From Xestospongia muta (taxonomy: Eukaryota; Porifera; Demospongiae; Haplosclerida; Petrosiidae): a DNA stretch of 64,000 bases. A program made the position numbers and the translations under genes. Below, piece after piece: positions 33,449-43,861 of this stretch (the stretch's first letter is position 1; each line of letters begins with the position of its first letter). The notes beneath the pieces were generated by a model that was not told where the DNA came from, did no database searches, and was given only the letters and a program-made list of their open reading frames with translations. Where the stretch lies: positions 2,113,827-2,177,826 of the forward strand of contig OY848919.1 of NCBI GenBank assembly GCA_963693285.1, read 5' to 3'.

Positions 33449-34636
33449 TTATTTCTTCACAACTAGTTTGTCTTGTTCAAACTGTTCTTTTATCTTCTTC
33501 AGTAGCTCTTGATCCTTCATCACATCAATACAAGTAAATGCAAGTGCCTTCGCTGCTTCTAGTGTCTTTTCATGAGATGCAAGGAGATTAGTAATAGAGG
33601 TAAATTCACGAGTGTGATAATTTTCTCCAGAACCAATGACATATTCTGGATGAATAGATGGTACTATGTGAGACACATTGCCCATATCAGTGGAACCCAT
33701 CTTTACAAGAGGCTCGTGGAATTCCTTGACATCAAATGTCTTAATATTATTTTTATAGAGTTCCAAAAGAACACAATTACTCATCAAGTTATCAGATACA
33801 CATCCATCTTCAATGACTACTGAGCAGCCAGTAGCAGTAGATGCAGCTTTAAAACATGCGTACACTTTTTCTTTAAGAATTGTTAATTCAGTCGTAGTAG
33901 GTGCTCGAAGAAAATAAAACAATTTTGATCGTTCTGGAATGATATTAGGTTTCACACCACCATCAACTATGACACCATGAAGCTGCCAAGATGGTTTGAA
34001 TTGCTGACGTAGAGTAGAGAGAGACGTATATGCCATCACAGCAGCATCAAGAGCATTAACTCCTTCCCATGGAAAGGCAGCAGCATGAGCTGCTTTGCCA
34101 GTATAGGTAATGTATAATTCCATCATTGCATCATAAGTTGGAACAAGTATATTCTTAGGTCCTGGATGAACCATCATGGCAATATCTATGTCTTTGAATG
34201 CACCACGATCTATTAATATTGCTTTACCGCCACCATCCTCTTCTGCTGGTGTTCCCATGACTGTCACACGACCTATCAGCCCATGTTGAAGAGCAGTTTG
34301 TAGTCCCAGTCCAGCCGCTATGCCTGCTTCGGCAATTAAGTTATGACCACAAGCATGACCGATCTCAGGTAAAGCATCATACTCACATATCACACAAACG
34401 TGGGCTCCTTCTTCTCTTTCTTTTTTATTACTAACTTCAGCTTTGAATGCAGTTTCTAATCCACAATATTGAGGAGTAACAGTGAATCCTCTCTTTTTTA
34501 AGAAGTCGGTGAGAGTAGCAACAGCATGGTGTTCTTGGAAAAAGATTTCAGGATGTTGCCATATTTCATTGCTGAGCAATCTTAGCTCATCTTTCTCCTT
34601 ATCAATGGCATCAGCAGCCACAGACTTGAAATTCAT
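33449..34636 (-). CDS. M20-family amidohydrolase/dipeptidase (PM20D2-like)
   Basis: Single exon, 395 residues from the ATG at 34636. The open frame runs further upstream, but that part overlaps the neighbouring gene, and family proteins start near this Met. Metal-site motifs are visible: CEYDALPEIGHACGHN (His and Asp/Glu of the first site), PAEEDGGGK (catalytic Glu pair), and a late GSTDMGNVS with downstream HTREF. AHAAAFPWEGVNALDA is the substrate-facing dimerisation-domain signature of the AbgB/PM20D2 branch. The family hydrolyses amide bonds in dipeptides or N-acyl amino acids in the cytosol. It lacks a signal peptide. It is divergent from an NHL-repeat gene only 69 bp away and inserted within the fusion-gene array. 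Confidence 0.88.
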   Translation of the reverse strand: MNFKSVAADAIDKEKDELRLLSNEIWQHPEIFFQEHHAVATLTDFLKKRGFTVTPQYCGLETAFKAEVSNKKEREEGAHVCVICEYDALPEIGHACGHNLIAEAGIAAGLGLQTALQHGLIGRVTVMGTPAEEDGGGKAILIDRGAFKDIDIAMMVHPGPKNILVPTYDAMMELYITYTGKAAHAAAFPWEGVNALDAAVMAYTSLSTLRQQFKPSWQLHGVIVDGGVKPNIIPERSKLFYFLRAPTTTELTILKEKVYACFKAASTATGCSVVIEDGCVSDNLMSNCVLLELYKNNIKTFDVKEFHEPLVKMGSTDMGNVSHIVPSIHPEYVIGSGENYHTREFTSITNLLASHEKTLEAAKALAFTCIDVMKDQELLKKIKEQFEQDKLVVKK

Positions 34637-34705
34637 CCTGACATATGGCCAGGGAAGAGGTTGGGTTAACATTTGGGTTAAAATTTGGTGAAGCTTTATA
34701 CAAAG
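34637..34705. promoter_or_regulatory. 69-bp divergent promoter region
   Basis: Start codons of the M20 gene (minus) and the NHL gene (plus) are only 69 bp apart. Each gene's promoter or leader must therefore overlap the other's 5' part, or transcripts have very short leaders. Co-regulation is inferred. Confidence 0.5.
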
Positions 34706-35698
34706 ATGTCTTCCTCTACTTGTAAGGCTGCTAGTGCACCTCTTCAACATGCGAGCGGGCATGGTAGTAGTATCCCTGACTATACATCCTTCAAAGACCC
34801 ACAACAAACTGTGAATATTGTAAAACCACGATTTATTGCCTTTTCTGATTATGACCTTATCTTTGTGACTACTGCCATTCAAAACCAACAAACATGTCAA
34901 TCTCTATCCGTTTATAAAGAAGGCTTTGGAAATGATGTTTCCCTGCATGACTTTCTATATGAAGATCAACAACAATATATCTGCGTGACCAGTGGTGTTA
35001 GTGGAATATGTACAGGTAGAGATGATAAAGAGCACCCAGTATTGTATCTTGTAAATAATATTGAAGGGTTTGTTTACAGAAGTAATATTGTGTCCCCCAG
35101 GATGTATTCATCATATAGAAGTACCCAGCCCTGGAATTTAGACCTACAGTTTAGAATATTTGCTGACTCAACAACATATCTCAATCAAAAGGTTTGGCCA
35201 CCACAAAGTAGACAATTTTCACATCCCTGGGATTTATGTATTGGTCCTAATAACAAGATATATGTTGTTGAAAGTGGAAGTAATCGCATCAAGGTGTTTT
35301 ATACAGATGATGGTACTTTATCTCACTTCATTGATTTGAATGTACTTGATAATGGTAAACTCCAATGTCCAAAAGGACTTGCCTTTGATCCTTCAGGTTG
35401 TCTTCATGTGACTTGTTTCAGTTCCGACAAAGTTGCTATCTTCAGTCGACAAGGTCAATATGTACATCATTATGGCCAGTCCCATCTCAAAGGACCATGT
35501 GGTATAGCTATTGATCCAGCTGGTAATTCACTCGTTGTAAATGAAGAAGGGAATTCTCTCACAATTTTCAATCAAAGTGGCGCTTACATCTATTCAGTAG
35601 GAGGGTTTAAACATCCAATAGGAGTAGCAATAGATCCTCACAATGGATCAGTGTGGGTAGCCGATACTGGTAACGATCGACTAGTGAACTATTACTAA
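34706..35698 (+). CDS. NHL-repeat beta-propeller protein
   Basis: Single exon, 330 residues from the ATG at 34706. The C-terminal ~170 residues contain four or more NHL-type repeats, for example PWDLCIGPNNKIYVVESGSN, CPKGLAFDPSGCLHVTCFSS, GPCGIAIDPAGNSLVVNEEG and PIGVAIDPHNGSVWVADTGN, each with the D-x-x-N/S-x-R turn. No RING, B-box or signal peptide is visible. The N-terminal half is less regular. NHL propellers bind proteins or RNA, and some are lyases or lactonases; no specific function can be given. It is divergent from the M20 gene. Confidence 0.8.
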   Translation: MSSSTCKAASAPLQHASGHGSSIPDYTSFKDPQQTVNIVKPRFIAFSDYDLIFVTTAIQNQQTCQSLSVYKEGFGNDVSLHDFLYEDQQQYICVTSGVSGICTGRDDKEHPVLYLVNNIEGFVYRSNIVSPRMYSSYRSTQPWNLDLQFRIFADSTTYLNQKVWPPQSRQFSHPWDLCIGPNNKIYVVESGSNRIKVFYTDDGTLSHFIDLNVLDNGKLQCPKGLAFDPSGCLHVTCFSSDKVAIFSRQGQYVHHYGQSHLKGPCGIAIDPAGNSLVVNEEGNSLTIFNQSGAYIYSVGGFKHPIGVAIDPHNGSVWVADTGNDRLVNYY

Positions 35699-35917
35699 CT
35701 GCTTGCTTTATCTTGTTTGGATCTTTTATATCTTTATTGTATGTACATGATCACATGTTTCGTGATTTTTACAGCTAAAATAATTAATGAAATATCATAA
35801 TTTAACCAATTACAACAATTAAATCTTTACATATTTACAGTATGCTACACAATTATAGGTGATATGTTTTGATCACTAGAATGGTGACCACAAATCCTTT
35901 CTTTTTCAGTGAGACCA

Positions 35918-36445
35918 GCAACAGTCAGTGTTCTTGGAAACAGATTTCAGGTACCAATAGACTAGTAAAATAATACTAATTACTTTATACACATATAATT
36001 TTATTATAATTATTATATTTGATGATATAGGCTCTATAGTCACTTGAGTGGTTGTATATATATTAATGATTAGATCTCTTTGATGTATTTCACCAACCAT
36101 GAAAATGTTACTTTTGATGAAACATTTTGGCTGCCTGTTGTAGCATATAAATACAAAAAGACATTTAGGTATATACCTAAACAAAAATAAGTACACAAGT
36201 GAGTACAGGACTGTGTAAACAAGGTAGTAACCTATAAGTAACCCTAAAGTAATTGAGAAGTATCATGAAAGGATCATGATTGACCAACTGGTAGTTCACT
36301 CATCATAAATGAATAGGAGATTTTCTACAATTTTTAATCCACATGGTATTCACATTGATTCTGAAGGAGGGCTTAAGTGTCCAATAGGAGTAGCAATATA
36401 GTTCCTTGCAGTGAATCAATTTTAGTAGCAGATATTGTTACTGAT
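35918..36445. pseudogene. Decayed duplicate of the M20/NHL pair
   Basis: 35918-35950 (AGCAACAGTCAGTGTTCTTGG and following AAACAGATTTCAGG) matches the M20 gene at about 34519-34555. 36362-36440 (CCAATAGGAGTAGCAATA and following text to GTAGCAGATATTG) matches the last NHL repeat of the neighbouring gene (35612-35680) but has lost the frame. The two pieces keep the relative order and orientation of the parent pair, so this is a collapsed copy. The rest of 35699-37174 shows no gene. Confidence 0.65.
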
Positions 36446-36929
36446 TTTGTTAACATTATGATCTTTACACATTTTTTGCATGGATGTGAACACTTCATAA
36501 TGAAATGATTTTAATTTATTGAATTAAAATAATTACAAGAATTAGATCTTAACTTGTGAAACAAACATAAACTAGTGTATCATTATGTCCTATCATACAA
36601 TACATCCTGAATCTGTGACATTATACTATATCAATAATTAGATAATTAATAATTAATTATAAATGTACAGGTGGCATGGCTATAGGTAGTGCCTACTTGT
36701 TTGGTCCAAAATATAAGTCAAAATTTTACGCATCATCACTACACCATTAAGCCCTAAACATTAAATATACACAGGACAAAACACAAGAACTATAAATTAG
36801 TATTGACTATTATTTCAATGAGATTCCTTCATTGAAAACAAGTATTTCTCATAACATGGATTATTACCAGCATTAGTTTCATACTTAACTGTGTTCAGTT
36901 CAGCTGCAGTCATTTCTCTCAAATACTAC

Positions 36930-37174
36930 CTGTACATCAACTCCAATCTGAGCATTACTTTCTACATAAGACAATCCCACGTCATCCATAGTAACTTTAT
37001 TCTTCTTGACTTATATTTGTATCAATGCTTCTTCTTGACTTATATTTGTATCAAAAATATTTTTGCAAAAGAAATGTCATGACAATAAATTGAACAAACT
37101 ACTAGAAAAAATACTAAATCAAACTACGACAGTAAACAAAGTCCTATAATTGTTAGTTTATAATTTTGTTTCAA
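36930..37174. repeat. Duplicated 3' flank of the fusion gene
   Basis: The 3' flank of fusion copy 3 (TCTGAGCATTACTTTCTACA and onward to AACAAAGTCCTATAATTGTTAG) matches the 3' flank of copy 2 (29774-29954). This marks one boundary of the segment duplicated between copies 2 and 3. Confidence 0.8.
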
Positions 37175-40100
37175 TTACATAAAGTTCACAACTACTTTCC
37201 CACGAGTGTGTCCTCCTCCAACATGTTCATGAGCAGCTATCATTTCATCCATTGAGTATACTGCACCAATAACTGGTCGAATATCTCCTTTATCAACCAT
37301 ATCCTTTACTTTCTCTAACACCATACCATCAGGTTCTGCAATAGAATAATAGAACTCTCGACCACCAAATATACGATTTATAAATATCTTGTAGCGATAA
37401 TGCAATTGAAAAATAACACTACCAAGAAAGGGACCATATTTGGTGACCTTTTTGAAGTAAGGACTTCTGATAGACACGTATTTGGCTCCACTGAAGACTT
37501 TGAGGAGACTAATAGAGGAATGTTCATAATTTTGTCCTACAGTATCTAACACAACATCGAAAGAGCGTTTAGCAAGGGATTCAGTAAAATCTCCACTCTT
37601 GTAGTCAATGGCAACATCAGCACCAAGACTGTGAACAAAGGACATATTGGAACCAGAACATGTTGTAGTTACTTCAGCTCCCCATGACTTCAAGAGTTGG
37701 ATTGCAAATGATCCCACCCCACCAGCTCCTCCATGAACAAGAACTCTCTTCCCTTGTGTGTTATGTTTGTTTAGACCTGCCATCTTGACAAGAGCTGTCC
37801 ATGTTGTCACAGCAACCCAAGGAAGTGCAGCAGCTTCACGATGGTTGATGTCCTTTGGTTTCAAACATACTTCCTTTTCATTTACAGCAACATATTGTGC
37901 ATGTGTTCCTTGTTGTTTAAATGAGACAGCAGCATAGACTTCATCACCAGGAGCAAACTTAAATACTTCATCACCAACTGCTACAACCTCACCAGAGCAA
38001 TCTCGTCCGAGAATTAAAGGAAAAACAGAACGACTTTCTTGTTTAGCGAACTTGGCAAACATTGGTGCACCATATCCACCTCTCATACCAAGATCTATTC
38101 GATTAATGGATGCAGCATGGACACGAATGAGGACATCATTAGGTCCAAATGATCCTACGTAATTTGGCTCCAGTTGTAGAGCATTTTGTGGAGACCCAAA
38201 CTGAGTAGTTACCCATGCTTGATGACGAGAAACACTCTGAACAAAAGGAGAGTAGCGACGACTACTTCTGACAATAGTAGACAAGCTAGCTACTCCTAGT
38301 CCAATACCAAACAATACAGTATTAGACAGATGAGTGTACTTGTAAAGGACACTGGAGACAAAGGCTCCAAATGCAAGCTCTTTTAAAAAACCAAATGAAG
38401 TATAAATTGGAGTACTTGGAGGTAATTTAGGTAATGGTTGATATGGTATATCACCACATACTGTAGAGACAATATGTTGTGCTTCAGAGGAACTTGGTTG
38501 GGAATAAGATCGCCAACAAATAATACCATCAGGACGAAACAGATAATACTTGCACTTATAGTGAACTAGCAACTCTGGAAGTTTAGGGTAAGCTCGAACC
38601 TCAAAAGGTACTCCACGATGTTTCATTTTCTCTTGAAGGTATTCACAATCTGTTTCTAAACCTCCAATAGCTAATAGGACAAAGCCTTTACCCAAAATAT
38701 CATGAATGGTAGCATGCTCTGGTAATATAACATGAGGTGCACGACATCCAGGAAGAGAAGATGCTTGAAACTTAGATTTAATTTGTTTTGCTGTCTTGAT
38801 TTTCATGTCCTCATTCTCATACTCATGCATGATAATATTGGAATCAGAATGCTGATGGCCTAGAATGACATATTTGCCATCAATAAATCCTTGTGTTATA
38901 CCAGCATTTGCAAAGAGACTAAGGAATTTGACAATTATAGGAACAGATAGCAAGGATATAAAAACATTTTGCGATGTTGGATTGATAATAAATTGGGCAA
39001 ATTGCAAAGCATAGCGACGCGTTCTGTCAGCAAGTGGTCTTTGCTCTATTTGGTATGAATCAAGCAAGTGAGGTCCACCCCATCCTTTAACCATTGCAGT
39101 TAATTTCCAGCCTAAATTGGATGCATCTTGATATCCAGTATTTAAACCTAGACCCCCAGCTGGAAGCCATTGGTGAGCGGCATCTCCTGCTAGAAGAACG
39201 CGACCTTCACGATATTTAGTGGTAACAAGAGCATGCATCTTATATTCATTAGCTTCTATTATTTCAACTTCAACATTGCGATCAATGGCTGCTAAAACAT
39301 AGTGCTTAGCATTGCGACACATTTCTTTCATATGCTCATCTGTTAAATAAGGTGGTAGCAAGAGATGAAAAGCAAAGTCACCTTTGTCATTGAGTGTAGC
39401 AAGAACACAAACACAAGTTTTGTTAATTATGAAACCAACTGCTAATCGGTCTGCTTTCAACATTAATTGAGTAAGCTCAGGTGATTTAAAAGTGATACTA
39501 CAAGCTCGCTGAACAACAAATTTTCCATAATTGTTAACATTCATTTGTTTACGTACCCAGCTCCTACCTCCATCACATCCAACAGCATACTTTGCACGTA
39601 TTGTCTTCTCAGTACTGAAGTCTTCAGCATTGACTGCAGTTATTATAACACCTTCATCATCTTGTGTTACAGAAGTAGCCATATATCTCCACAGGATATC
39701 TGCCTCAGGACGTGACTCAACAAAATTTTTAAGTATGGGTTCTTGAGCAAACTGTGGACAAAGAAGAGGTGGACATATTGTGTCATTATGATCAAAACCC
39801 ATTAACATATTATCTTTATTGATCCCGTCTACTGTGTCACCCCATGAGCTGAACCGCTTTAAGAGTATTGGTGTCTTTGCTAAGACTGAGGATGCTAGGA
39901 GCATTGAGATTTCTTGATTACGTCGCAGAGAATTTTCCTGAAACGTTTGTTCTAGACCAAGACGACGCATATGTTCCATCGTGCGAGGGTTTAAAAGAAG
40001 TGCCCGTGCATTGTTTGAAGGACCAGTACGTTTCTCGATGACAATAGATTTGACACCCCTGAATTAAAGGAGGTAACATGAAACATAATGGCTTCTATAT

Positions 40101-40231
40101 ATTTCTGCCTAATTAGTTACTTGTTTGATAACAATTTGACTAACTCACCTGTAGGCTAACTCTGATGCAAGGAAGAGACCTACAGGTCCACCTCCTATGA
40201 TAGCAATGTCTGTATCGACCGTGTCCACCAT
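37175..40231 (-). CDS. FAD monooxygenase - MDR reductase fusion, copy 3
   Basis: Exons 40231-40149 and 40058-37175 give 988 residues. The layout is FAD Rossmann motif, GCDGGRSWVRK, GRVLLAGDAAHQWLPAGGLGLN, thioredoxin-like region, hydrophobic hairpin and MDR reductase. It is closest to copy 4 along its whole length, including exon 1, intron and promoter. Differences in the otherwise uniform reductase half include AKRSFDVVLD for AKHTYDVVLD and FKKVTKYG for FKNVTKYG. All cofactor motifs are intact. Confidence 0.87.
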
Positions 40232-40468
40232 CTCTGTGAGCCCTTATTAGCAATTAACTAGTCAATTATTAATAATTGAAAAAAGGTGTGGCTGGTAGTG
40301 CACATGCAGTATTTGATTCAATAGGTGCTGGGCATATTATTGTATGCATCCATATAGTCTCATTCCCAGAATCTTTCCTGCTTAAGAATGGAGCAGTCAG
40401 TCTGGAACTGACACTTATCACACAACAATACAAGTCTGCACATTCATACAGCAATATAGTAATAACTC

Positions 40469-40925
40469 ATAGGCGGATGAGGCACTTATATTTTGGGGGG
40501 GGGGGGGGGGGGGCTCACACCATAACTATGTGATGAATATGCAGACACAAATGTACCCATAATGCAGAAAGTATGTTTGATATAATCACAATCAGTATTA
40601 CGAACATTAATTTAAAATGTACCAAAGTATTTTCTTTAATCATCATTTACCATAACAAATTCCTTAGCTATTTCAACAAGATCACACTCATTAGTTATGC
40701 ATTTGTGTACATGAAGGACCAGACAATTGTTAAGCCGTTTTTCCGTCATTGTGGCCTGCAAATATGTCAAAACTTTTGACAGCTTCATCAACACCAATAA
40801 GATTAACTTTTTTTGTGGGGTAAGTAGCGAGCAATAAAAATTGTGGGAGGGGCTGAGCCCCCTCTTTCTAAATATTGGGGGGGGCTCTAACCCCTCCAGC
40901 CCCCCCTTTAGCCTCCTATATATGC
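40469..40925. mobile_element. Candidate non-autonomous element with G/C tracts
   Basis: Left part: ATAGGCGGATGAGG then a 19-base G run (40495-40513). Right part: two adjacent G/C hairpins (GAGGGGCTGAGCCCCCTC at about 40851, and GGGGGGGCT..AGCCCCCCC at about 40878-40907) ending in TTTAGCCTCCTATAT. The reverse complement of the right end (ATATAGGAGGCTAAAGGG) resembles the left end, so these may be degenerate terminal inverted repeats of a MITE-like element. No transposase or target duplication could be confirmed. Confidence 0.35.
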
Positions 40926-40933
40926 ATACTAAG

Positions 40934-41672
40934 TTAAGGAGAATATGGTCCAACATCAGGTACTGATGATCTCAACTTTAACTTAACTAGAAGCAATGCA
41001 ACTTGAGCTTTGACTTTTGTAAAGAAAGATGGAGTAAAATCATCTGAGTCATCTCCTAGTAACAGTCTAGTCTCTGGGTTTGTGGAATTCCATTTGGAAT
41101 CAATTTCACTGTGCCCTTCTTTTGAAGCTGGCGGATGGCGATAGAGAATATAATGTTGTGTCATAAAAAAGGGATCAAAACATATGGAAAAGGCACCTAG
41201 ACCAAATTTAGTAGGATCTCCAAAAATAGACTTCCAGTCATCTGAATGGATGAATAATAGGATGAGGATAGATACACAGAAGATATTAATGGATAGATAG
41301 ACCAATAAGATAGACAAATAGTTACCATAGTTATAAGAGATAAGAAACATTTGTAAGATACTCAATGTTCCACCAGTAAAATCCAATAGTACATTGCCTA
41401 TGCTCCATCCAACAGTACTTTTACGCTGAAAGTTCATGTACGCCTACACAAATAATGACAGTTTATTACTATTTATTAATATTACATGTACCTGTGGTAC
41501 ATATTTGATCAATGTTACAGCAAGTTTGACATAGGAAACAAAAGAAAGAAAGTCTAGCCATTCCAATTTGTGTCCCACCGACACAAATAACAAGATTATC
41601 ATAAACGACCACAAAATGGTTAAAATGCTCTTCTCAAATCTGGAAACTCTACTGTGACGTTGACAGGAGGGA
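40934..41672 (-). pseudogene. CTNS: 5'-truncated cystinosin
   Basis: Three exons are readable: about 41672-41492, 41443-41326 and 41241-40934. They encode the C-terminal half of cystinosin, the lysosomal proton-coupled cystine exporter. This includes the second PQ-loop: [49 protein letters not shown] and [14 protein letters not shown]. The glycosylated luminal domain and first PQ-loop are absent. Upstream of 41672 the frame meets a stop, and only 70 bp away an opposite-strand gene fragment begins. The present exons have intact frames, so a short product cannot be excluded. The C-terminal tail (~60 residues) is long and lacks a clear GYDQL-type lysosomal signal. Confidence 0.75.
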
Positions 41673-41742
41673 CATGGTCACTCACTTGACCAGGTCCTTA
41701 TAATTAGAGTCATTTGATGTAATTATAACATCATTATTATAG

Positions 41743-42470
41743 GGGTATTTTTTATCTGCAAACAAAATGAGAATATTGACGTCTGGGATCTCATGGATAG
41801 GTAATGAATAAATACATTTATTATTACATGTATTCAAACATTCTCTAGATCTCATGTACCATCATTGGCCCAAAATATTTCCTCTCTCTCGATCACTTCT
41901 ATTATCCCATGGTGTCTCTCTAGTAAGCTGTACTAACTCTATTTGTTAGCTCTTAATTGTTGAAGGTCGTCAATCAATGTTAGCAGTGGGTGACAGTGGT
42001 GGTACATTACATATATTAGAAGTGCCATGGAGTCTATGTCATCCCTCCAGCAATGAGGTTGAGATATAGTGTTTAAATTAGAGATTATTCTCTCTCTCTC
42101 TAGTTGTCCATTATGGTGTCATTCTTTGAGAGAGAAGTCAAGTGATTAGAATTTGTTGCTGAAAGAAATTGTATGCGTAGTGAAGAGAAGAAATTACTGG
42201 ATGAAGCTAAAGCAATATCTGCTACAGAGGTTATATTAGTCAATGAAGTATAATTATTATGTGGTAATTATAGGAGAGACCTCAACAGAGCAAAGATAGT
42301 GGTTAGGAAGAGAAAGCTAAATTAGTGAGTTTGGGTCTGAAAATATAAGTATGAATCCATTTCTATTGCTTTGGTAGGAATACGATGATTATCTCAAGTT
42401 AGAGGGTACTCTTTTAATAGAACTAGGAATCGAACAGCAACAGCAACAAGAAGACAGTATAATAATTTAA
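41743..42470 (+). pseudogene. DNAI3: 3' fragment of axonemal dynein intermediate chain DNAI3/WDR63
   Basis: Six short exons can be read, starting at 41743. They carry the end of a WD40 propeller (NENIDVWDLMDR, SHVPSLAQNIS, LAVGDSGGTLHILEVPWSL) and the charged tail (FFEREVK*LEFVAERN, EYDDYLKLEGTLL). Two in-frame stops are present: TGA at 42143-42145 inside the conserved FEREVKxLE stretch, and TAG at 42304-42306. The N-terminal ~two thirds are missing. DNAI3/WDR63 belongs to inner-arm dynein of motile cilia. This is a relic. Confidence 0.75.
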
Positions 42471-42749
42471 AGATTATATTTATTACTCAAGTTATTGCAA
42501 AGAATATATTTTAGAATTGTTGACACATATTCTGCATATTCTGCATATGACACTTTGTAAATAATTTATTGCTCCTAGACCTGTCAGCTCAACATTTTAC
42601 TTTCTTAAAAAAGGTGTAGTTGTGTTACTCATATGATCCAACTGACTCACCTCCTGAACATCCTTACTGACTATTCTTTAATAATCTTAAAATAGATTTA
42701 TAAATAGATAATTAGATTTGTTTATAATTAAATGGAATTATAATTTCAA

Positions 42750-43150
42750 AAAAAAACCCTTGTGTGTTGCCCAAACGATCTTTCTTGACTCAATTCCACG
42801 CAGGCTTCCACTTAGGCTCCAGGATTCCCTGCTATTGCTAGCTAGGACCGCCACCTGGCTTGGTAACCCTCGTCCGAAGACGAGGTAATCCTGGCTGGAA
42901 CGTCGCCCTAACTTCGAACCAGCCGTACTGGGTTTCTAGCTTCGGGAATAAATCATCGTCATTACTAAACCGGGACTACAATACACCAAGCCTCATCTCG
43001 TTTAAAGGGAGACTACCAGCCGTATCCTAGTCCGCCTTTCGGATACTCCGAAGAGTATGCTGGTAACCATCTCAGAGGTCATGATGCATTGCAGACGCTG
43101 GCCTACAACACACTGGCAACCAAGACTGATTTGGTTTCCTTTTATATGTA
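42750..43150 (-). other. GC-rich structured island, possible SINE or ncRNA
   Basis: Composition jumps to roughly half G+C in an AT-rich setting. Read on the minus strand there are two perfect hairpins closed by C(TTCG)G: a 7-bp stem at 42868-42885 and a 6-bp stem at 43043-43058. An outer pair GCTGGTA..TACCAGC (43014-43020 with 43059-43065) encloses the second. The minus strand also has GGTTCGAAGTT (about 42910), close to a Pol III B-box. On the plus strand two long open frames overlap (about 42845-43029 and 43005-43190), but low stop density is expected in GC-rich DNA. It is not identified. Confidence 0.4.
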
Positions 43151-43861
43151 CTTACAATTTTGTCTTCATGCTCTTGTGGGGCGCGACAGTGTGCGCTTAT
43201 GAATCTCATTAACGATTGCTATGAATATGATTATCGGTATAAAAAGACTTTAAAAATTAAGAATTAAAACTAAAGCTATGTTTTAAGCAAACTAGAACGA
43301 CACTACTAATTACATTCATTTTTATCATTGTGTAATTTTATAGGCACCACAACAAAAGAAACAATCTTATAAACATTAAGTTAAAACTCTTTTAAGTCAT
43401 ACATAGTTAATAATATATTAATATTACATCATATGATATGCTATCACTTTCATAATGGTTCAAAATAACACACTCTATATATCATCTAACTTTCATGGAT
43501 GCTTTGTGATCTTCAATATCTTGACCATGAATAATACGTTTATGACACTACCACTGAATGTGTTAAGACAAACTGTGGTGATCTTACTAGTGAATTTATT
43601 TATTATAATAAAAATAATTATTTATTGTTTATAAAAGGACTATATTTCTATGAAAGTGTATTCCTCATTAATAAAATCATCAATATTATTTAGCATTGTA
43701 TGCTCCTTTGTAATTAAAATGTTGGCCAATAGATAATTATTATTTTGTAAGGAAATTAGCTATAAACTGGTATTCAATTTTCTATCCAGAAACAACTACT
43801 ACTACATTAAATTAATAGTAAAATAAACATCTATTTTTGCTAATGAAAATCCCATCATTTT
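43151..43861. other. Intergenic, duplicated 3' flank of fusion genes
   Basis: AT-rich with no gene seen. The right part (about 43694-43861, GTATGCTCCTTTGTAA and onward to CCCATCATTTTTCACATC) is repeated almost exactly at 47150-47341 as the 3' flank of copy 5. Confidence 0.7.

Noticed and set aside
34637..34900. Longer N-terminus for the M20 protein reaching 34900
   Set aside because: It would overlap the coding start of the divergent NHL gene, and the extra residues are not family-like; the Met at 34636 fits better.
42860..42925. Hammerhead ribozyme in the GC-rich island
   Set aside because: The hairpins are there, but I could not find the CUGAUGA and GAAA core segments in the right order on either strand.
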